A program made the position numbers and the translations under genes. This document shows, piece by piece, positions 1 through 7,183 of a stretch of DNA of 24,244 nucleotides (positions within the stretch are counted from its first letter, which is position 1; each line of letters begins with the position of its first letter). The stretch spans positions 1 through 24,244 of the forward strand of contig JAEYXN010000198.1 of the NCBI GenBank assembly GCA_023431285.1, given 5' to 3'. The notes below the pieces were generated by a model. That model was not told the DNA's origin, made no database searches, and saw nothing but the letters and a program-made list of their open reading frames with translations. Origin of the DNA: Bacteroidota bacterium. Its GTDB lineage: Bacteria > Bacteroidota > Bacteroidia > Cytophagales > Cyclobacteriaceae.

Positions 1-362
1 ATCCTAAGGAGAGTTCCTTCCATGAAAGGCTTCGCGATCTCCTGTCAGATGACAATCTGAAGGGAGTTTTTGTAAGCACATCAAAAGGAACCGCAGTAGC
101 CGCCGCCTTGCTGAAAGAATCCGGGAAAAGGAATGTCCGGCTGATTGGGTATGACCTTCTGGAAGATAACATGACACTGTTGAAAGAAGGCTACATCGAC
201 TTTCTGATCAACCAGAATCCAAAACGGCAGGTAAATCTTGGAATCAGCCACATGATCAACCATCTCATGTTTAAGAGAAATCCTCCGTCAACTGATCTTT
301 TCCCATTGGAAGTCATCACCACGGAAAATCTCAACTCTTACCTGGGCAGCGGGATTCATTAA
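1..362 (+). CDS. LacI-family-like transcriptional regulator, C-terminal part (5' end outside the window)
   Basis: This is the 3' end of a gene whose start lies before the window; the first complete codon is at position 3 and TAA ends at 362. The readable 119 residues resemble the last part of the periplasmic-binding-protein-like effector domain of LacI/GalR regulators. The core pattern is a strand plus turn (RLIGYDLLEDN) followed by LLKEGYIDFLINQNPKRQ, matching the family's usual G-x-D, L-x-x-G-x-I, I-x-Q-x-P-x-x-Q spacing. A short C-terminal strand-helix tail follows. Known for the family: this domain binds a small molecule, often a sugar, and controls an N-terminal HTH DNA-binding domain. 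That HTH is not visible here, so a stand-alone binding protein is possible though less likely. The ligand cannot be inferred. The downstream gene tgt starts 45 nt later. Confidence 0.7.
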   Translation, partial: PKESSFHERLRDLLSDDNLKGVFVSTSKGTAVAAALLKESGKRNVRLIGYDLLEDNMTLLKEGYIDFLINQNPKRQVNLGISHMINHLMFKRNPPSTDLFPLEVITTENLNSYLGSGIH

Positions 363-392
363 ATAAAACCATCACGAGAGCCTGATTTCGGT

Positions 393-400
393 TATTTTTG
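393..400 (+). promoter_or_regulatory. Candidate Bacteroidota -7 box upstream of tgt
   Basis: TATTTTTG matches the Bacteroidota -7 consensus TAnnTTTG exactly and ends 7 nt before the tgt ATG. No TTG is present about 20 nt upstream, so the -33 half is not supported. If active, transcription would begin only a few bases before the start codon. Confidence 0.4.
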
Positions 401-407
401 CAGGCTT

Positions 408-1538
408 ATGAGGTTCCAGTTAGAACTTACAGATTCGAAGTCGTCCGCGCGGGCGGGAAAGTTGTTTACCGATCATGGAGAGATCGAAACACCGATCTTT
501 ATGCCGGTTGGGACGGCGGGTTCTGTGAAGGCTGTTCACCAAAAAGAGCTCCGTGATGATATCAACGCAGATATCATTCTTGGAAATACCTACCATTTGT
601 ATTTGCGTCCAGGCCAGGAGTTGCTCCGAAAGGCCGGAGGATTACACCGTTTCAATGGGTGGACAAGACCAATCCTCACAGACAGCGGTGGCTACCAGGT
701 TTATTCCCTGGCGGCGAACAGAAAGATCACGCCCGAAGGAGTTGTTTTTAAGTCGCATATTGATGGATCACGGCACACATTCACGCCTGAAGGGGTCATG
801 GATATTCAGCGGGTAATCGGCGCTGACATCATTATGGCCTTCGATGAATGCACCCCCTATCCATGCGAATATCGCTATGCAAAGGATTCAATGGGGTTGA
901 CACATCAGTGGCTCAAAAGATGTATCAGCCAGGTCAATAATACAGAACCCCTTTATGGTTATGAGCAGGCGTTGTTTCCAATAGTACAGGGTAGTGTTTA
1001 CAAAGATCTGCGGGAACAGTCTGCTGAATTCGTAGCCAGGCAGGACCAGCAAGGCAACGCTATTGGAGGCCTTTCGGTTGGTGAGCCCCATGAGGAAATG
1101 TATGCAATGACCAGTCTTGTATGCAGCATACTTCCCGCCTCGCGTCCCCGCTATCTCATGGGGGTGGGTACCCCTGAAAATATACTTGAATGTATTGCCC
1201 TCGGTATCGATATGTTCGACTGTGTGATGCCAACACGGAATGCCCGGAACGGAATGCTTTTTACCACACAGGGCGTAATCAATATCCGGAACGAGAAGTG
1301 GAAGGACGACCTGTCTCCTATCGATGCCCAGTTAGGGGGATACGCCAGCACCTTCTATTCAAAGGCATACTTAAGGCACCTTATTATCAATAAGGAAATT
1401 TTAGGAGCGCAAATTGCTTCTATCCACAACCTGACATTCTACCTTTGGCTGGTCCGGGAAGCAAGAAAACACATTCTTGAGGGAGATTTCGCTGTCTGGA
1501 AGAACAGTATGGTAAAAACAGTGAGAAGCCGAATCTGA
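408..1538 (+). CDS. tgt: Queuine/preQ1 tRNA-ribosyltransferase (tRNA-guanine transglycosylase)
   Basis: Tgt exchanges guanine-34 of GUN-anticodon tRNAs for a 7-deazaguanine (preQ1 in bacteria), a step of queuosine synthesis in the cytoplasm. The 376-residue protein has the normal length. Visible signatures are TDSGGYQ (Asp92, the conserved acid near the base pocket), FDECTP (145-150), GGLSVGE (220-226) and FDCVMPTRNARNG (270-282), in which Asp271 aligns with the catalytic nucleophile. The start is the ATG at 408, which gives the expected N-terminus directly. Oddly, the C-terminal structural zinc site is degraded: by offset from E. coli numbering the three cysteines fall on Leu309, Gly311 and Ser314, while the fourth ligand is kept as His340. 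I believe this is shared with other Bacteroidota Tgt proteins, but could not check. The gene heads a tight run with the two membrane-protein genes downstream. Confidence 0.95.
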   Translation: MRFQLELTDSKSSARAGKLFTDHGEIETPIFMPVGTAGSVKAVHQKELRDDINADIILGNTYHLYLRPGQELLRKAGGLHRFNGWTRPILTDSGGYQVYSLAANRKITPEGVVFKSHIDGSRHTFTPEGVMDIQRVIGADIIMAFDECTPYPCEYRYAKDSMGLTHQWLKRCISQVNNTEPLYGYEQALFPIVQGSVYKDLREQSAEFVARQDQQGNAIGGLSVGEPHEEMYAMTSLVCSILPASRPRYLMGVGTPENILECIALGIDMFDCVMPTRNARNGMLFTTQGVINIRNEKWKDDLSPIDAQLGGYASTFYSKAYLRHLIINKEILGAQIASIHNLTFYLWLVREARKHILEGDFAVWKNSMVKTVRSRI

Positions 1539-1541
1539 TAA

Positions 1542-2675
1542 ATGAGATTGATCGACGGATATATTTTGAAGCGTTTCCTCAGCACTTTCTTCTTCGTGGT
1601 GCTGATCCTGCTTTCCGTGATCACTGTGATCGATCTTACAGAAAAGATGGACAAGTTTGCGAAAGCCCAGCTCAAGGCGGGACAGATCGCACTCTATTAT
1701 CTGGATTTCATCCCCTGGATCGGCAGCCTTATTACCCCGATCACCATTTTCATTGCAACGGTGTATGTATGTGCGCGTATGGCGGGTCATACCGAGATCA
1801 TTGCAATTCTGAGCAGCGGAGTTTCCTTCCGACGGTTCCTTTTGCCCTTTTTTATTGGTGCGTCAATCGTGGCTGCGATAAGTTTCATTCTCAACGGATG
1901 GATTATCCCTAATTCAAACAAATCACGACTCGCATTCGAGCTTCAATACATCAAGAATAAATATTACTTCGAACAGCGCAATGTTCATCTGCAGGTAGCT
2001 CCGGATGTTTACATGTACATGCAGAGTTATAACAATAACAATCAAACGGGATACAACTTTACTCTGGAGAAGTTCGTCGATAATAAACTTGTGGAAAAGC
2101 TCAGCGCAAAACGCATCGAATGGGATTCCACCAAGCAAAAGTGGCGTATGCGCGATTGGTCCATTAAAAAGGTGGATGCGGTCTTCGAAAAAGCATCGAA
2201 CCCTGAAAACGGAATAAGGCCTGCCGACAAGGTCATCGGAATTACCGACTCAACCCGCGCAGGAGACTCCCGCGACACTACTCTGATCATTCATCCCAAA
2301 GAGTTTGAGAATGATTACCGAAAGTACGATGGTCTTACGCTGAACGAATTGAATGATTATATCCGGACACTTCGTTCACGCGGTTCTACCGGGGTGGAAG
2401 TATATGAAGTTGAAAAATACACCCGGTATTCATCACCCTTTACGATTTTTATCCTCGTCTTTATGGGTGCCATCGTTTCCTCACGAAAGAGCCGTGGCGG
2501 AACGGGTGTTCAGATTGCATTGGGATTTTTCCTCTCCTTCATCTTTATTCTGTTCTTTACCCTCTTCCGGACTTTTGCCGAAACAGGAGGATGGCCTCCG
2601 GAAATATCGGTATGGATACCTAACATTATTTTCGGAACGATTTCGATATTCATGTACAAATACGTTCCACGCTGA
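1542..2675 (+). CDS. LptF/LptG-family (YjgP/YjgQ) permease
   Basis: This is an inner-membrane component of the LptB2FG-type exporter, which extracts lipopolysaccharide from the inner membrane and passes it to the periplasmic Lpt bridge. The 377-residue protein begins MRLIDGYILKRFLSTFF, typical of the family. It has three N-terminal membrane helices (about 12-32, 55-76 and 98-122), a long soluble periplasmic part (about 125-290) and three C-terminal helices (about 294-312, 320-342 and 351-371). The first cytoplasmic loop, ARMAGHTEIIAILSSGVSFRR, is the conserved segment thought to contact the ATPase. Bacteroidota usually carry more than one member, so LptF versus LptG is left open. It starts 3 nt after the tgt stop and shares one base (TGATG) with the next gene, indicating co-transcription. 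No ATPase gene lies nearby. Confidence 0.88.
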   Translation: MRLIDGYILKRFLSTFFFVVLILLSVITVIDLTEKMDKFAKAQLKAGQIALYYLDFIPWIGSLITPITIFIATVYVCARMAGHTEIIAILSSGVSFRRFLLPFFIGASIVAAISFILNGWIIPNSNKSRLAFELQYIKNKYYFEQRNVHLQVAPDVYMYMQSYNNNNQTGYNFTLEKFVDNKLVEKLSAKRIEWDSTKQKWRMRDWSIKKVDAVFEKASNPENGIRPADKVIGITDSTRAGDSRDTTLIIHPKEFENDYRKYDGLTLNELNDYIRTLRSRGSTGVEVYEVEKYTRYSSPFTIFILVFMGAIVSSRKSRGGTGVQIALGFFLSFIFILFFTLFRTFAETGGWPPEISVWIPNIIFGTISIFMYKYVPR

Positions 2676-3571
2676 TGGCGACTCGGGCCGACTATCTCCA
2701 GCTTCATTTTATTGTATTCTTATGGGGGTTCTCGGCAATCCTTGGAAAACTCGTGAGCATCCCGACGATGGAAATGATCTTCTTTCGTGCGCTATTGGCC
2801 GCGGGAGGGATGGCCGTTGTCATCAAACTAAGTGGTGGTACTTTTCTCGTTACAAAAACTGACCTCATACGCCTGTTGCTTATCGGCGTCATCGTTGCCC
2901 TTCACTGGGTAGCTTTCTTTGGATCAGCAAGGATTTCTAACGTCAGTGTCAGCCTTGTAGGTTTTGCAACGAACTCCCTATGGGCCGCCATGCTTGAGCC
3001 ATGGTTTAACAGGAACAAGGTGAAGAAATTCGAACTTCTGCTGGGACTTGTCGTCCTTTTAGGCCTTTACGTAATCTTCTCATTTAACTTCGACTATCAC
3101 GCAGGTCTCGCTCTGGGAATTCTCGCTGGTTTTACGTCAGCACTTTTTTCAGTGTTCAACGCCAGGATGGTAAGGCGGGTCCCGTCATTAACAATCACCT
3201 TCTATGAAATGATTGGGATATTGCTTACCCTGGCGGCAACGTTGCCAGTATACGCTTATTTCACGGGGAGCGAACTGGACCTCACACCCGCGCCGCTGGA
3301 CTGGCTGTGGATTGGTCTCCTCGCCGGAGTATGTTCGATCTACGCTTATTCCGTTGCCGTGGAGCTCATGAAAAAAGTTAGTGTATTCCTGATCCAGCTT
3401 ACGCTTAACCTCGAACCTGTTTACGGTATAATCATGGCTGTGCTGATATTCGGTCAGCAGGAACGTATGGACTGGAACTTCTACGTCGGAGCGATAATTA
3501 TTCTCTCTGCCGTAGCTTCGTATCCATATCTTAAACGAAAGTTCGACCGTCCGCAGGAATTTGTCGCCTGA
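2675..3571 (+). CDS. EamA/DMT-superfamily transporter
   Basis: This 298-residue protein is built almost entirely of hydrophobic helices; about ten can be drawn, arranged as two five-helix EamA repeats (roughly 5-145 and 146-285). Family-typical segments are FLWGFSAILGKL in helix 1, the small-residue-rich ALHWVAFFGSARISNVSVS of the first repeat, and LTLNLEPVYGIIMAVLIFGQ near the end of the second repeat. The C-terminus is positively charged (LKRKFDRP). DMT proteins export or exchange small metabolites such as amino acids or nucleosides; the substrate cannot be read from the sequence. The start is the ATG overlapping the upstream TGA by one base (TGATG), so translation is probably coupled to the permease gene. 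It converges on ispE, with only 5 nt between the two stop codons. Confidence 0.88.
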   Translation: MATRADYLQLHFIVFLWGFSAILGKLVSIPTMEMIFFRALLAAGGMAVVIKLSGGTFLVTKTDLIRLLLIGVIVALHWVAFFGSARISNVSVSLVGFATNSLWAAMLEPWFNRNKVKKFELLLGLVVLLGLYVIFSFNFDYHAGLALGILAGFTSALFSVFNARMVRRVPSLTITFYEMIGILLTLAATLPVYAYFTGSELDLTPAPLDWLWIGLLAGVCSIYAYSVAVELMKKVSVFLIQLTLNLEPVYGIIMAVLIFGQQERMDWNFYVGAIIILSAVASYPYLKRKFDRPQEFVA

Positions 3572-3576
3572 GTATA

Positions 3577-4386
3577 CTACAGATAACCTTGCCAGAGCAC
3601 GTAAGTAGAAAGGGCAGGCTCAAGAACCTCAAGTTTGTTTTCGAAGATGCCAAAAACTGACGAGCCGGATCCGCTCATACTCGCATAGATAGCCCCATGT
3701 TTATAGAGTTCATCTTTTAGGGTGGAGACAAGAGGAAATCGCGCAAAAACTGACTTCTCAAAATCATTTTCCAACAGCAGTTTCCACTTAGCAACGGGAC
3801 GGGTGAGCGTTTCTTCCAAAGGGAAAACAGGAAGATGAGGAACAACGCCGCCATAAGCTTCGGCAGTGGAAACGTGAATCCCGGGGTTGAGAAGCACCAG
3901 ATATTTTCCTTTCAGATCCACATCAATCTTGGTGAGAACCTCGCCACGCCCGCGGCCCACCATGGGTGAATCATGAAGAAAAAAACTACAATCACTTCCC
4001 ATTTGTGCCGCGTAATTGCTGAGCTTATGAATATCAAGCTCCAGGCCGAACATAGAGTTAAGGAGTCTCAGCGTGTACGCCGCATCTGAAGAACCTCCAC
4101 CCAGGCCCGCGCCCGCAGGGATGATTTTATGAAGATGGATTCTAACAGCAGGAAGCTGATATTCATCGCGGAGCAAACTATATGCGCGCACGCAAAGGTT
4201 GTTTGTCGTTTCCCCAGGAATTGTGATTCCGCTGGAAGAAAATTCAAACGCTGATGAAGGGATGACCTCAAGAATGTCTGTGAATGGCAGCGGATAGAAG
4301 CACGTTTCAATGTCGTGATAACCATCATCGCGCTTCTTCAACACGTTCAAACCGAGGTTGATCTTGCACGGAGGAAATGAGACCAT
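3577..4386 (-). CDS. ispE: 4-diphosphocytidyl-2-C-methyl-D-erythritol kinase
   Basis: IspE phosphorylates the 2-hydroxyl of CDP-methylerythritol with ATP in the non-mevalonate (MEP) isoprenoid pathway. The 269-residue protein is a GHMP kinase. The N-terminal substrate site CKINLGLNV contains Lys8. The glycine-rich ATP loop AGAGLGGGSSDAA lies at 91-103, and GSDCSFFL follows with the presumed catalytic base Asp132. The third GHMP motif, SMSGSGSSVFGIF, is at 236-248. The start is the ATG at 4386, which gives the standard short N-terminus. The residue before the catalytic Lys is Cys rather than the more common Ala or Asn. The gene lies 18 nt downstream of fabI on the same strand and is probably co-transcribed with it; the 3' end nearly touches the oppositely oriented DMT gene. 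Confidence 0.95.
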   Translation of the reverse strand: MVSFPPCKINLGLNVLKKRDDGYHDIETCFYPLPFTDILEVIPSSAFEFSSSGITIPGETTNNLCVRAYSLLRDEYQLPAVRIHLHKIIPAGAGLGGGSSDAAYTLRLLNSMFGLELDIHKLSNYAAQMGSDCSFFLHDSPMVGRGRGEVLTKIDVDLKGKYLVLLNPGIHVSTAEAYGGVVPHLPVFPLEETLTRPVAKWKLLLENDFEKSVFARFPLVSTLKDELYKHGAIYASMSGSGSSVFGIFENKLEVLEPALSTYVLWQGYL

Positions 4387-4404
4387 GGAGCCGCGGCGAA
4401 GGGT

Positions 4405-5217
4405 TTACTTCTTCAGCCGGTCAACCAGCTCTTCAGTAATCCCTGTCGAGGAGAAACCACCATCATGCATAAGGTTCTGCATGGTGACCATCCTTGTATA
4501 GTCTGAGAACAGTGACACTATATAGTTTGCACAATCCTCGCCGGAAGCATTGCCCAGAGGAGACATCATGTCTGCAAAGTCAAAGAATACATCAAAGCCA
4601 GAGATACCAGTACCCGCCGTCGTTTTAGTTGGTGATTGTGAGATAGTGTTCACACGTACCTTCTTCGATTTGCCAAAGCGATATCCATAGCTACGCGCAA
4701 TCGATTCAAGTAGTGCTTTCGCCTGAGCCATATCGCTATAGTCCGGGAAAGTTCTTTGCGCAGCGATATAGGACAACGCAACGATCGAGCCCCACTCGTT
4801 CATTGCATCAGTTTTCTCCGCTGTCTGAAGCACCTTATGAAAAGACAACCCTGAGATGTCAAGCGTCTTCAAAAACCAGTCGTAGTTAAGGTCGCCATAA
4901 GGACGATCCTTCCTTACATTGGGACTCATACCAATAGAGTGCAATACGAAGTCAAGCTTTCCGCCAAGTACTTCCATTGATTTAAGAAATAATGTATTCA
5001 ACTCAGCCTCAGAAGTAGCGTCGGCAGGGACCACTTCGGCGTTGCAAGCTTTGGCTAACTCATTGATCTTCCCCATACGCATGGCAATGGGCGCGTTAGT
5101 CAGCGTGAATGTTGCACCTTCCTCTTTCACCTTCAATGCCGTCTTCCAGGCAATTGAATTTTCGTCGAGTGCTCCGAATATGATACCACGTTTACCTTTA
5201 AGAATGTTTGTTGCCAT
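4405..5217 (-). CDS. fabI: Enoyl-[acyl-carrier-protein] reductase (NADH)
   Basis: FabI catalyses the last reduction of each fatty-acid elongation cycle, trans-2-enoyl-ACP to acyl-ACP. The 270-residue protein is a short-chain dehydrogenase-fold enzyme. The nucleotide loop GALDENSIAW (15-24) is FabI-like, and HSIGMSP (93-99) follows strand 4. The catalytic set is Tyr150, Tyr160 and Lys167, with the FabI-specific Tyr-x6-Lys spacing. The GIS/FFDF substrate-lid area is around 205-215, and the C-terminal tail HDGGFSSTGI is typical. An in-frame ATG sits 33 nt further upstream (at 5250), but the conserved N-terminus MATNILKGKRG begins at 5217, so that start is chosen. It is the first gene of a probable fabI-ispE operon and is transcribed divergently from the membrane protein at 5411. 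Confidence 0.95.
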   Translation of the reverse strand: MATNILKGKRGIIFGALDENSIAWKTALKVKEEGATFTLTNAPIAMRMGKINELAKACNAEVVPADATSEAELNTLFLKSMEVLGGKLDFVLHSIGMSPNVRKDRPYGDLNYDWFLKTLDISGLSFHKVLQTAEKTDAMNEWGSIVALSYIAAQRTFPDYSDMAQAKALLESIARSYGYRFGKSKKVRVNTISQSPTKTTAGTGISGFDVFFDFADMMSPLGNASGEDCANYIVSLFSDYTRMVTMQNLMHDGGFSSTGITEELVDRLKK

Positions 5218-5247
5218 AATGAAGTAAAGAGATGATGGTTTTTGCTG

Positions 5248-5255
5248 CAATATTA
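5248..5255 (-). promoter_or_regulatory. Candidate -7 box upstream of fabI
   Basis: Read on the minus strand this is TAATATTG, one mismatch from TAnnTTTG, lying 30 nt before the fabI ATG. No convincing TTG lies at the expected -33 position. The call rests mainly on position in the divergent intergenic region. Confidence 0.28.
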
Positions 5256-5410
5256 CGAATCCTGCCCCTTACCCCCTAATTCCATCCCTGGCGCCACATT
5301 ATCAGCACCGCAACTTCCTAATAAGCACACACTTAACAGGAAAATTGGCGCCGAAAAATTACCCATTAAAGGGTACATTGATTATTTTTATAAAACCTAA
5401 CTACTACCCT

Positions 5411-6148
5411 ATGGAAACGACTGATCAACATTTTGGGTCCTGGAATCTCTATATGTACTACGGGATTCTCGCCTCCATCGCCATCGGAACGCTCATCCTC
5501 CTCGTCTACGAATTCAAAGTGCTTAGAATCAAAGATTACAAAGAGAAGTACGACTACGTTAATCTGAATGAAATCAAATACTTCTGGTACGCGATCATTT
5601 GCTTTCTTATTGCAGGTGCTTTCGCGATCAACACTATTGCCAGCAAAGTAATCCTTGAAAGCGGAGCCAAATGGTTCTTTGTTCGAATCTTCATCAGCCT
5701 GAGCTTCATCGTGGTGGGATACTTTCTTTTCCACAGTCTTATCAAAATTTATTACCCAAAGAAGCTGTCCAAGAGACTCGACCGATACAGGAATTCACCC
5801 CGGATATCACCTGCTGGAAACGTAATGCGCCGACTCACCGAAGAGGAAGAAGATATACATCTTGAAAGATCAATGATCCACGAGGAAGACGTTCAGATCG
5901 TTGATTATGATGTCTGGGTGGATGAAAAGACAGGCTACAAGAAAATAGAAAAATACATTCTTAACGATCAGGCTACTGAATGTCCGGAGTGCGGGTATTA
6001 CACACTACTCATCGATAGTGAAGAAGTAGGCAAAGCCCCGACCGATTCGGAAGCGGGATATCTTGTCGAGCACCTGGAGTGCAGTTATTGCAGCTATAAG
6101 GAAAAACGTGAAGTGATCGTGGCAAAGCTTTCCTCTAACGTGGCCTAA
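5411..6148 (+). CDS. Unassigned membrane protein with three helices and a C-terminal zinc-ribbon-like domain
   Basis: I do not recognise the family. With the ATG at 5411 the protein has 245 residues; a TTG at 5345 would add 22 residues with no membrane or targeting logic, so the ATG is preferred. Hydrophobic helices lie at about 14-34, 57-77 and 88-110. A basic stretch (PKKLSKRLDRYR, 116-127) suggests the following domain is cytoplasmic. The soluble part has an acidic patch (EEEED, 144-148), a short beta-rich segment VDYDVWVDEKTGYKKIEKY, and two CxxC knuckles: CPEC at 191-194 and CSYC at 224-227. Such a paired arrangement is typical of a structural zinc ribbon. There is no catalytic motif that I can see. 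Neighbours (fabI divergent, murI downstream after 143 nt) do not suggest a role. Confidence 0.75.
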   Translation: METTDQHFGSWNLYMYYGILASIAIGTLILLVYEFKVLRIKDYKEKYDYVNLNEIKYFWYAIICFLIAGAFAINTIASKVILESGAKWFFVRIFISLSFIVVGYFLFHSLIKIYYPKKLSKRLDRYRNSPRISPAGNVMRRLTEEEEDIHLERSMIHEEDVQIVDYDVWVDEKTGYKKIEKYILNDQATECPECGYYTLLIDSEEVGKAPTDSEAGYLVEHLECSYCSYKEKREVIVAKLSSNVA

Positions 6149-6161
6149 AACTTCGCTGGAC

Positions 6162-6182
6162 GGCCGGTTTCAAAACCAGGCC
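6162..6182 (+). other. Inverted repeat downstream of the zinc-ribbon membrane protein, possible terminator
   Basis: GGCCGGTT (6162-6169), loop TCAA, AACC, one bulged A, then GGCC (6179-6182) can form an eight-pair hairpin starting 13 nt after the stop codon. A run of seven T lies only at 6201-6207, some 19 nt further on, so this is not a textbook intrinsic terminator. It may still mark the 3' end or protect the mRNA. Confidence 0.35.
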
Positions 6183-6243
6183 TGACATCTTACATCCATA
6201 TTTTTTTACTGGGGACACCCTTAGTGACACCGGTGGCATTACC

Positions 6244-6273
6244 TTGCCCGGTATTCAATAATCGCTACCTTCG
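6244..6273 (+). promoter_or_regulatory. Candidate Bacteroidota promoter for murI
   Basis: TTG at 6244-6246 and TACCTTCG at 6266-6273 are separated by 19 nt. This fits the Bacteroidota pattern of a -33 TTG and a -7 TAnnTTTG, with one mismatch in the -7 box. The box ends 18 nt before the murI ATG. Confidence 0.5.
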
Positions 6274-6291
6274 CAGCACTTTAATGAAGGT

Positions 6292-7104
6292 ATGAAGCCA
6301 GGCAAGGAACAACCAGTCGGGGTTTTTGACAGCGGCATCGGCGGGCTTACAGTTGCCCAGGCAATCAGGTCTTTGCTCCCGAGGGAGAGCATGATCTATT
6401 TCGGTGATACTGCGCACCTTCCCTACGGCGACAAATCTGAAGCTGCCATTCAGGCCTACTCAGTCAAGATTGCCGACGTCTTACTGAAGAAAAAATGTAA
6501 GGTGATTGTCATCGCCTGTAACTCCGCATCATCCGCAGCTTATGAATTATTGACCGAATACGTGGGAAAAACCATTAAGATCATCAACGTGATCGATCCC
6601 ATGATCAGCCTTGTAAGCCGCGAGTTTAAGGGAAAGGAAGTTGGACTTATAGGCACTAAGCGCACTGTTCAGTCAGGAGTATATGTAAGAAAAATAAACG
6701 AACTCAACAGCGGCATAACTGTGCAATCGATAGCGACACCTTTACTTGCACCGATGATCGAAGAAGGGTTCTTCAACAATCAGATCAGCCACGAAATCAT
6801 CGCCCAGTATCTTAGTGATGGTTCACTTGCAAACATTGAAGCCCTTATTCTTGCCTGTACACATTACCCTCTGATCAAGCACGAAATAAATCAGTTCTAT
6901 GGGGGAAAGATGAAGATATTGGACTCCTCCGAAACAGTGGCAGTCGCACTTCGCGATTATCTTTTAAGTCAAGACCTTCTCAGCGAAAAAGATGAAGTAA
7001 ACGATCAGTTTCTCGTCTCTGACTATACCGAATCATTTGAAGCATCAGCAAGAATGTTTTTCAAAGGAACTGTGTCTCTGGAAAAACACCCCTTATGGGA
7101 TTAA
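6292..7104 (+). CDS. murI: Glutamate racemase
   Basis: MurI interconverts L- and D-glutamate in the cytoplasm, supplying D-Glu for peptidoglycan. The 270-residue length is standard. The protein begins near VGVFDSGIGGLTV, with Asp13 and Ser14 in the N-terminal substrate loop. GDTAHLPYGDKS (38-49) is the conserved second loop. The two catalytic cysteines are Cys76 in ACNSASS and Cys189 in ACTHYPL. The ATG at 6292 is used because it places this motif at the usual distance from the N-terminus. A separate three-codon ORF (ATG at 6284) ends with TGA overlapping this start. A candidate promoter lies just upstream, and the nuoH gene begins 79 nt after the stop. Confidence 0.96.
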   Translation: MKPGKEQPVGVFDSGIGGLTVAQAIRSLLPRESMIYFGDTAHLPYGDKSEAAIQAYSVKIADVLLKKKCKVIVIACNSASSAAYELLTEYVGKTIKIINVIDPMISLVSREFKGKEVGLIGTKRTVQSGVYVRKINELNSGITVQSIATPLLAPMIEEGFFNNQISHEIIAQYLSDGSLANIEALILACTHYPLIKHEINQFYGGKMKILDSSETVAVALRDYLLSQDLLSEKDEVNDQFLVSDYTESFEASARMFFKGTVSLEKHPLWD

Positions 7105-7144
7105 GTAAGTTTAGTGTGCCGTTTTTGTTAAAAAATAAAAAATC

Positions 7145-7150
7145 AGGAGG
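7145..7150 (+). promoter_or_regulatory. Perfect Shine-Dalgarno-like AGGAGG upstream of nuoH
   Basis: AGGAGG is a full match to the anti-Shine-Dalgarno core and is unusual here, since the other gene starts in this window lack one. It sits 33 nt before the first conventional nuoH start (GTG, 7184) but only 6 nt before an in-frame ATC at 7157, so it bears on the start choice. Bacteroidota ribosomes are known to use Shine-Dalgarno pairing little, so it may be coincidental. Confidence 0.4.
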
Positions 7151-7183
7151 AATAAAATCCTCATATTCGTAGTTACGATTACT

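Noticed and set aside
1401..1790. 129-codon minus-strand ORF spanning tgt and the permease gene
   Set aside because: Antisense to two tightly packed coding genes, with no recognisable features.
2353..2862. 169-codon plus-strand ORF across the permease/DMT junction
   Set aside because: It is an out-of-frame shadow of two well-supported genes; its composition shows no domain or signal.
3571..3578. AGTATACT palindrome between the convergent DMT and ispE stops, considered as a bidirectional terminator
   Set aside because: It is only 8 bp, has no loop and no T/A tracts on either side.
5289..5352. Two GGCGCC palindromes (TGGCGCCA at 5289-5296 and GGCGCC at 5347-5352) between fabI and the divergent membrane-protein gene
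   Set aside because: They could be operator half-sites, but a six-base core repeated twice in a 193-nt gap is weak evidence, and the flanks do not match.
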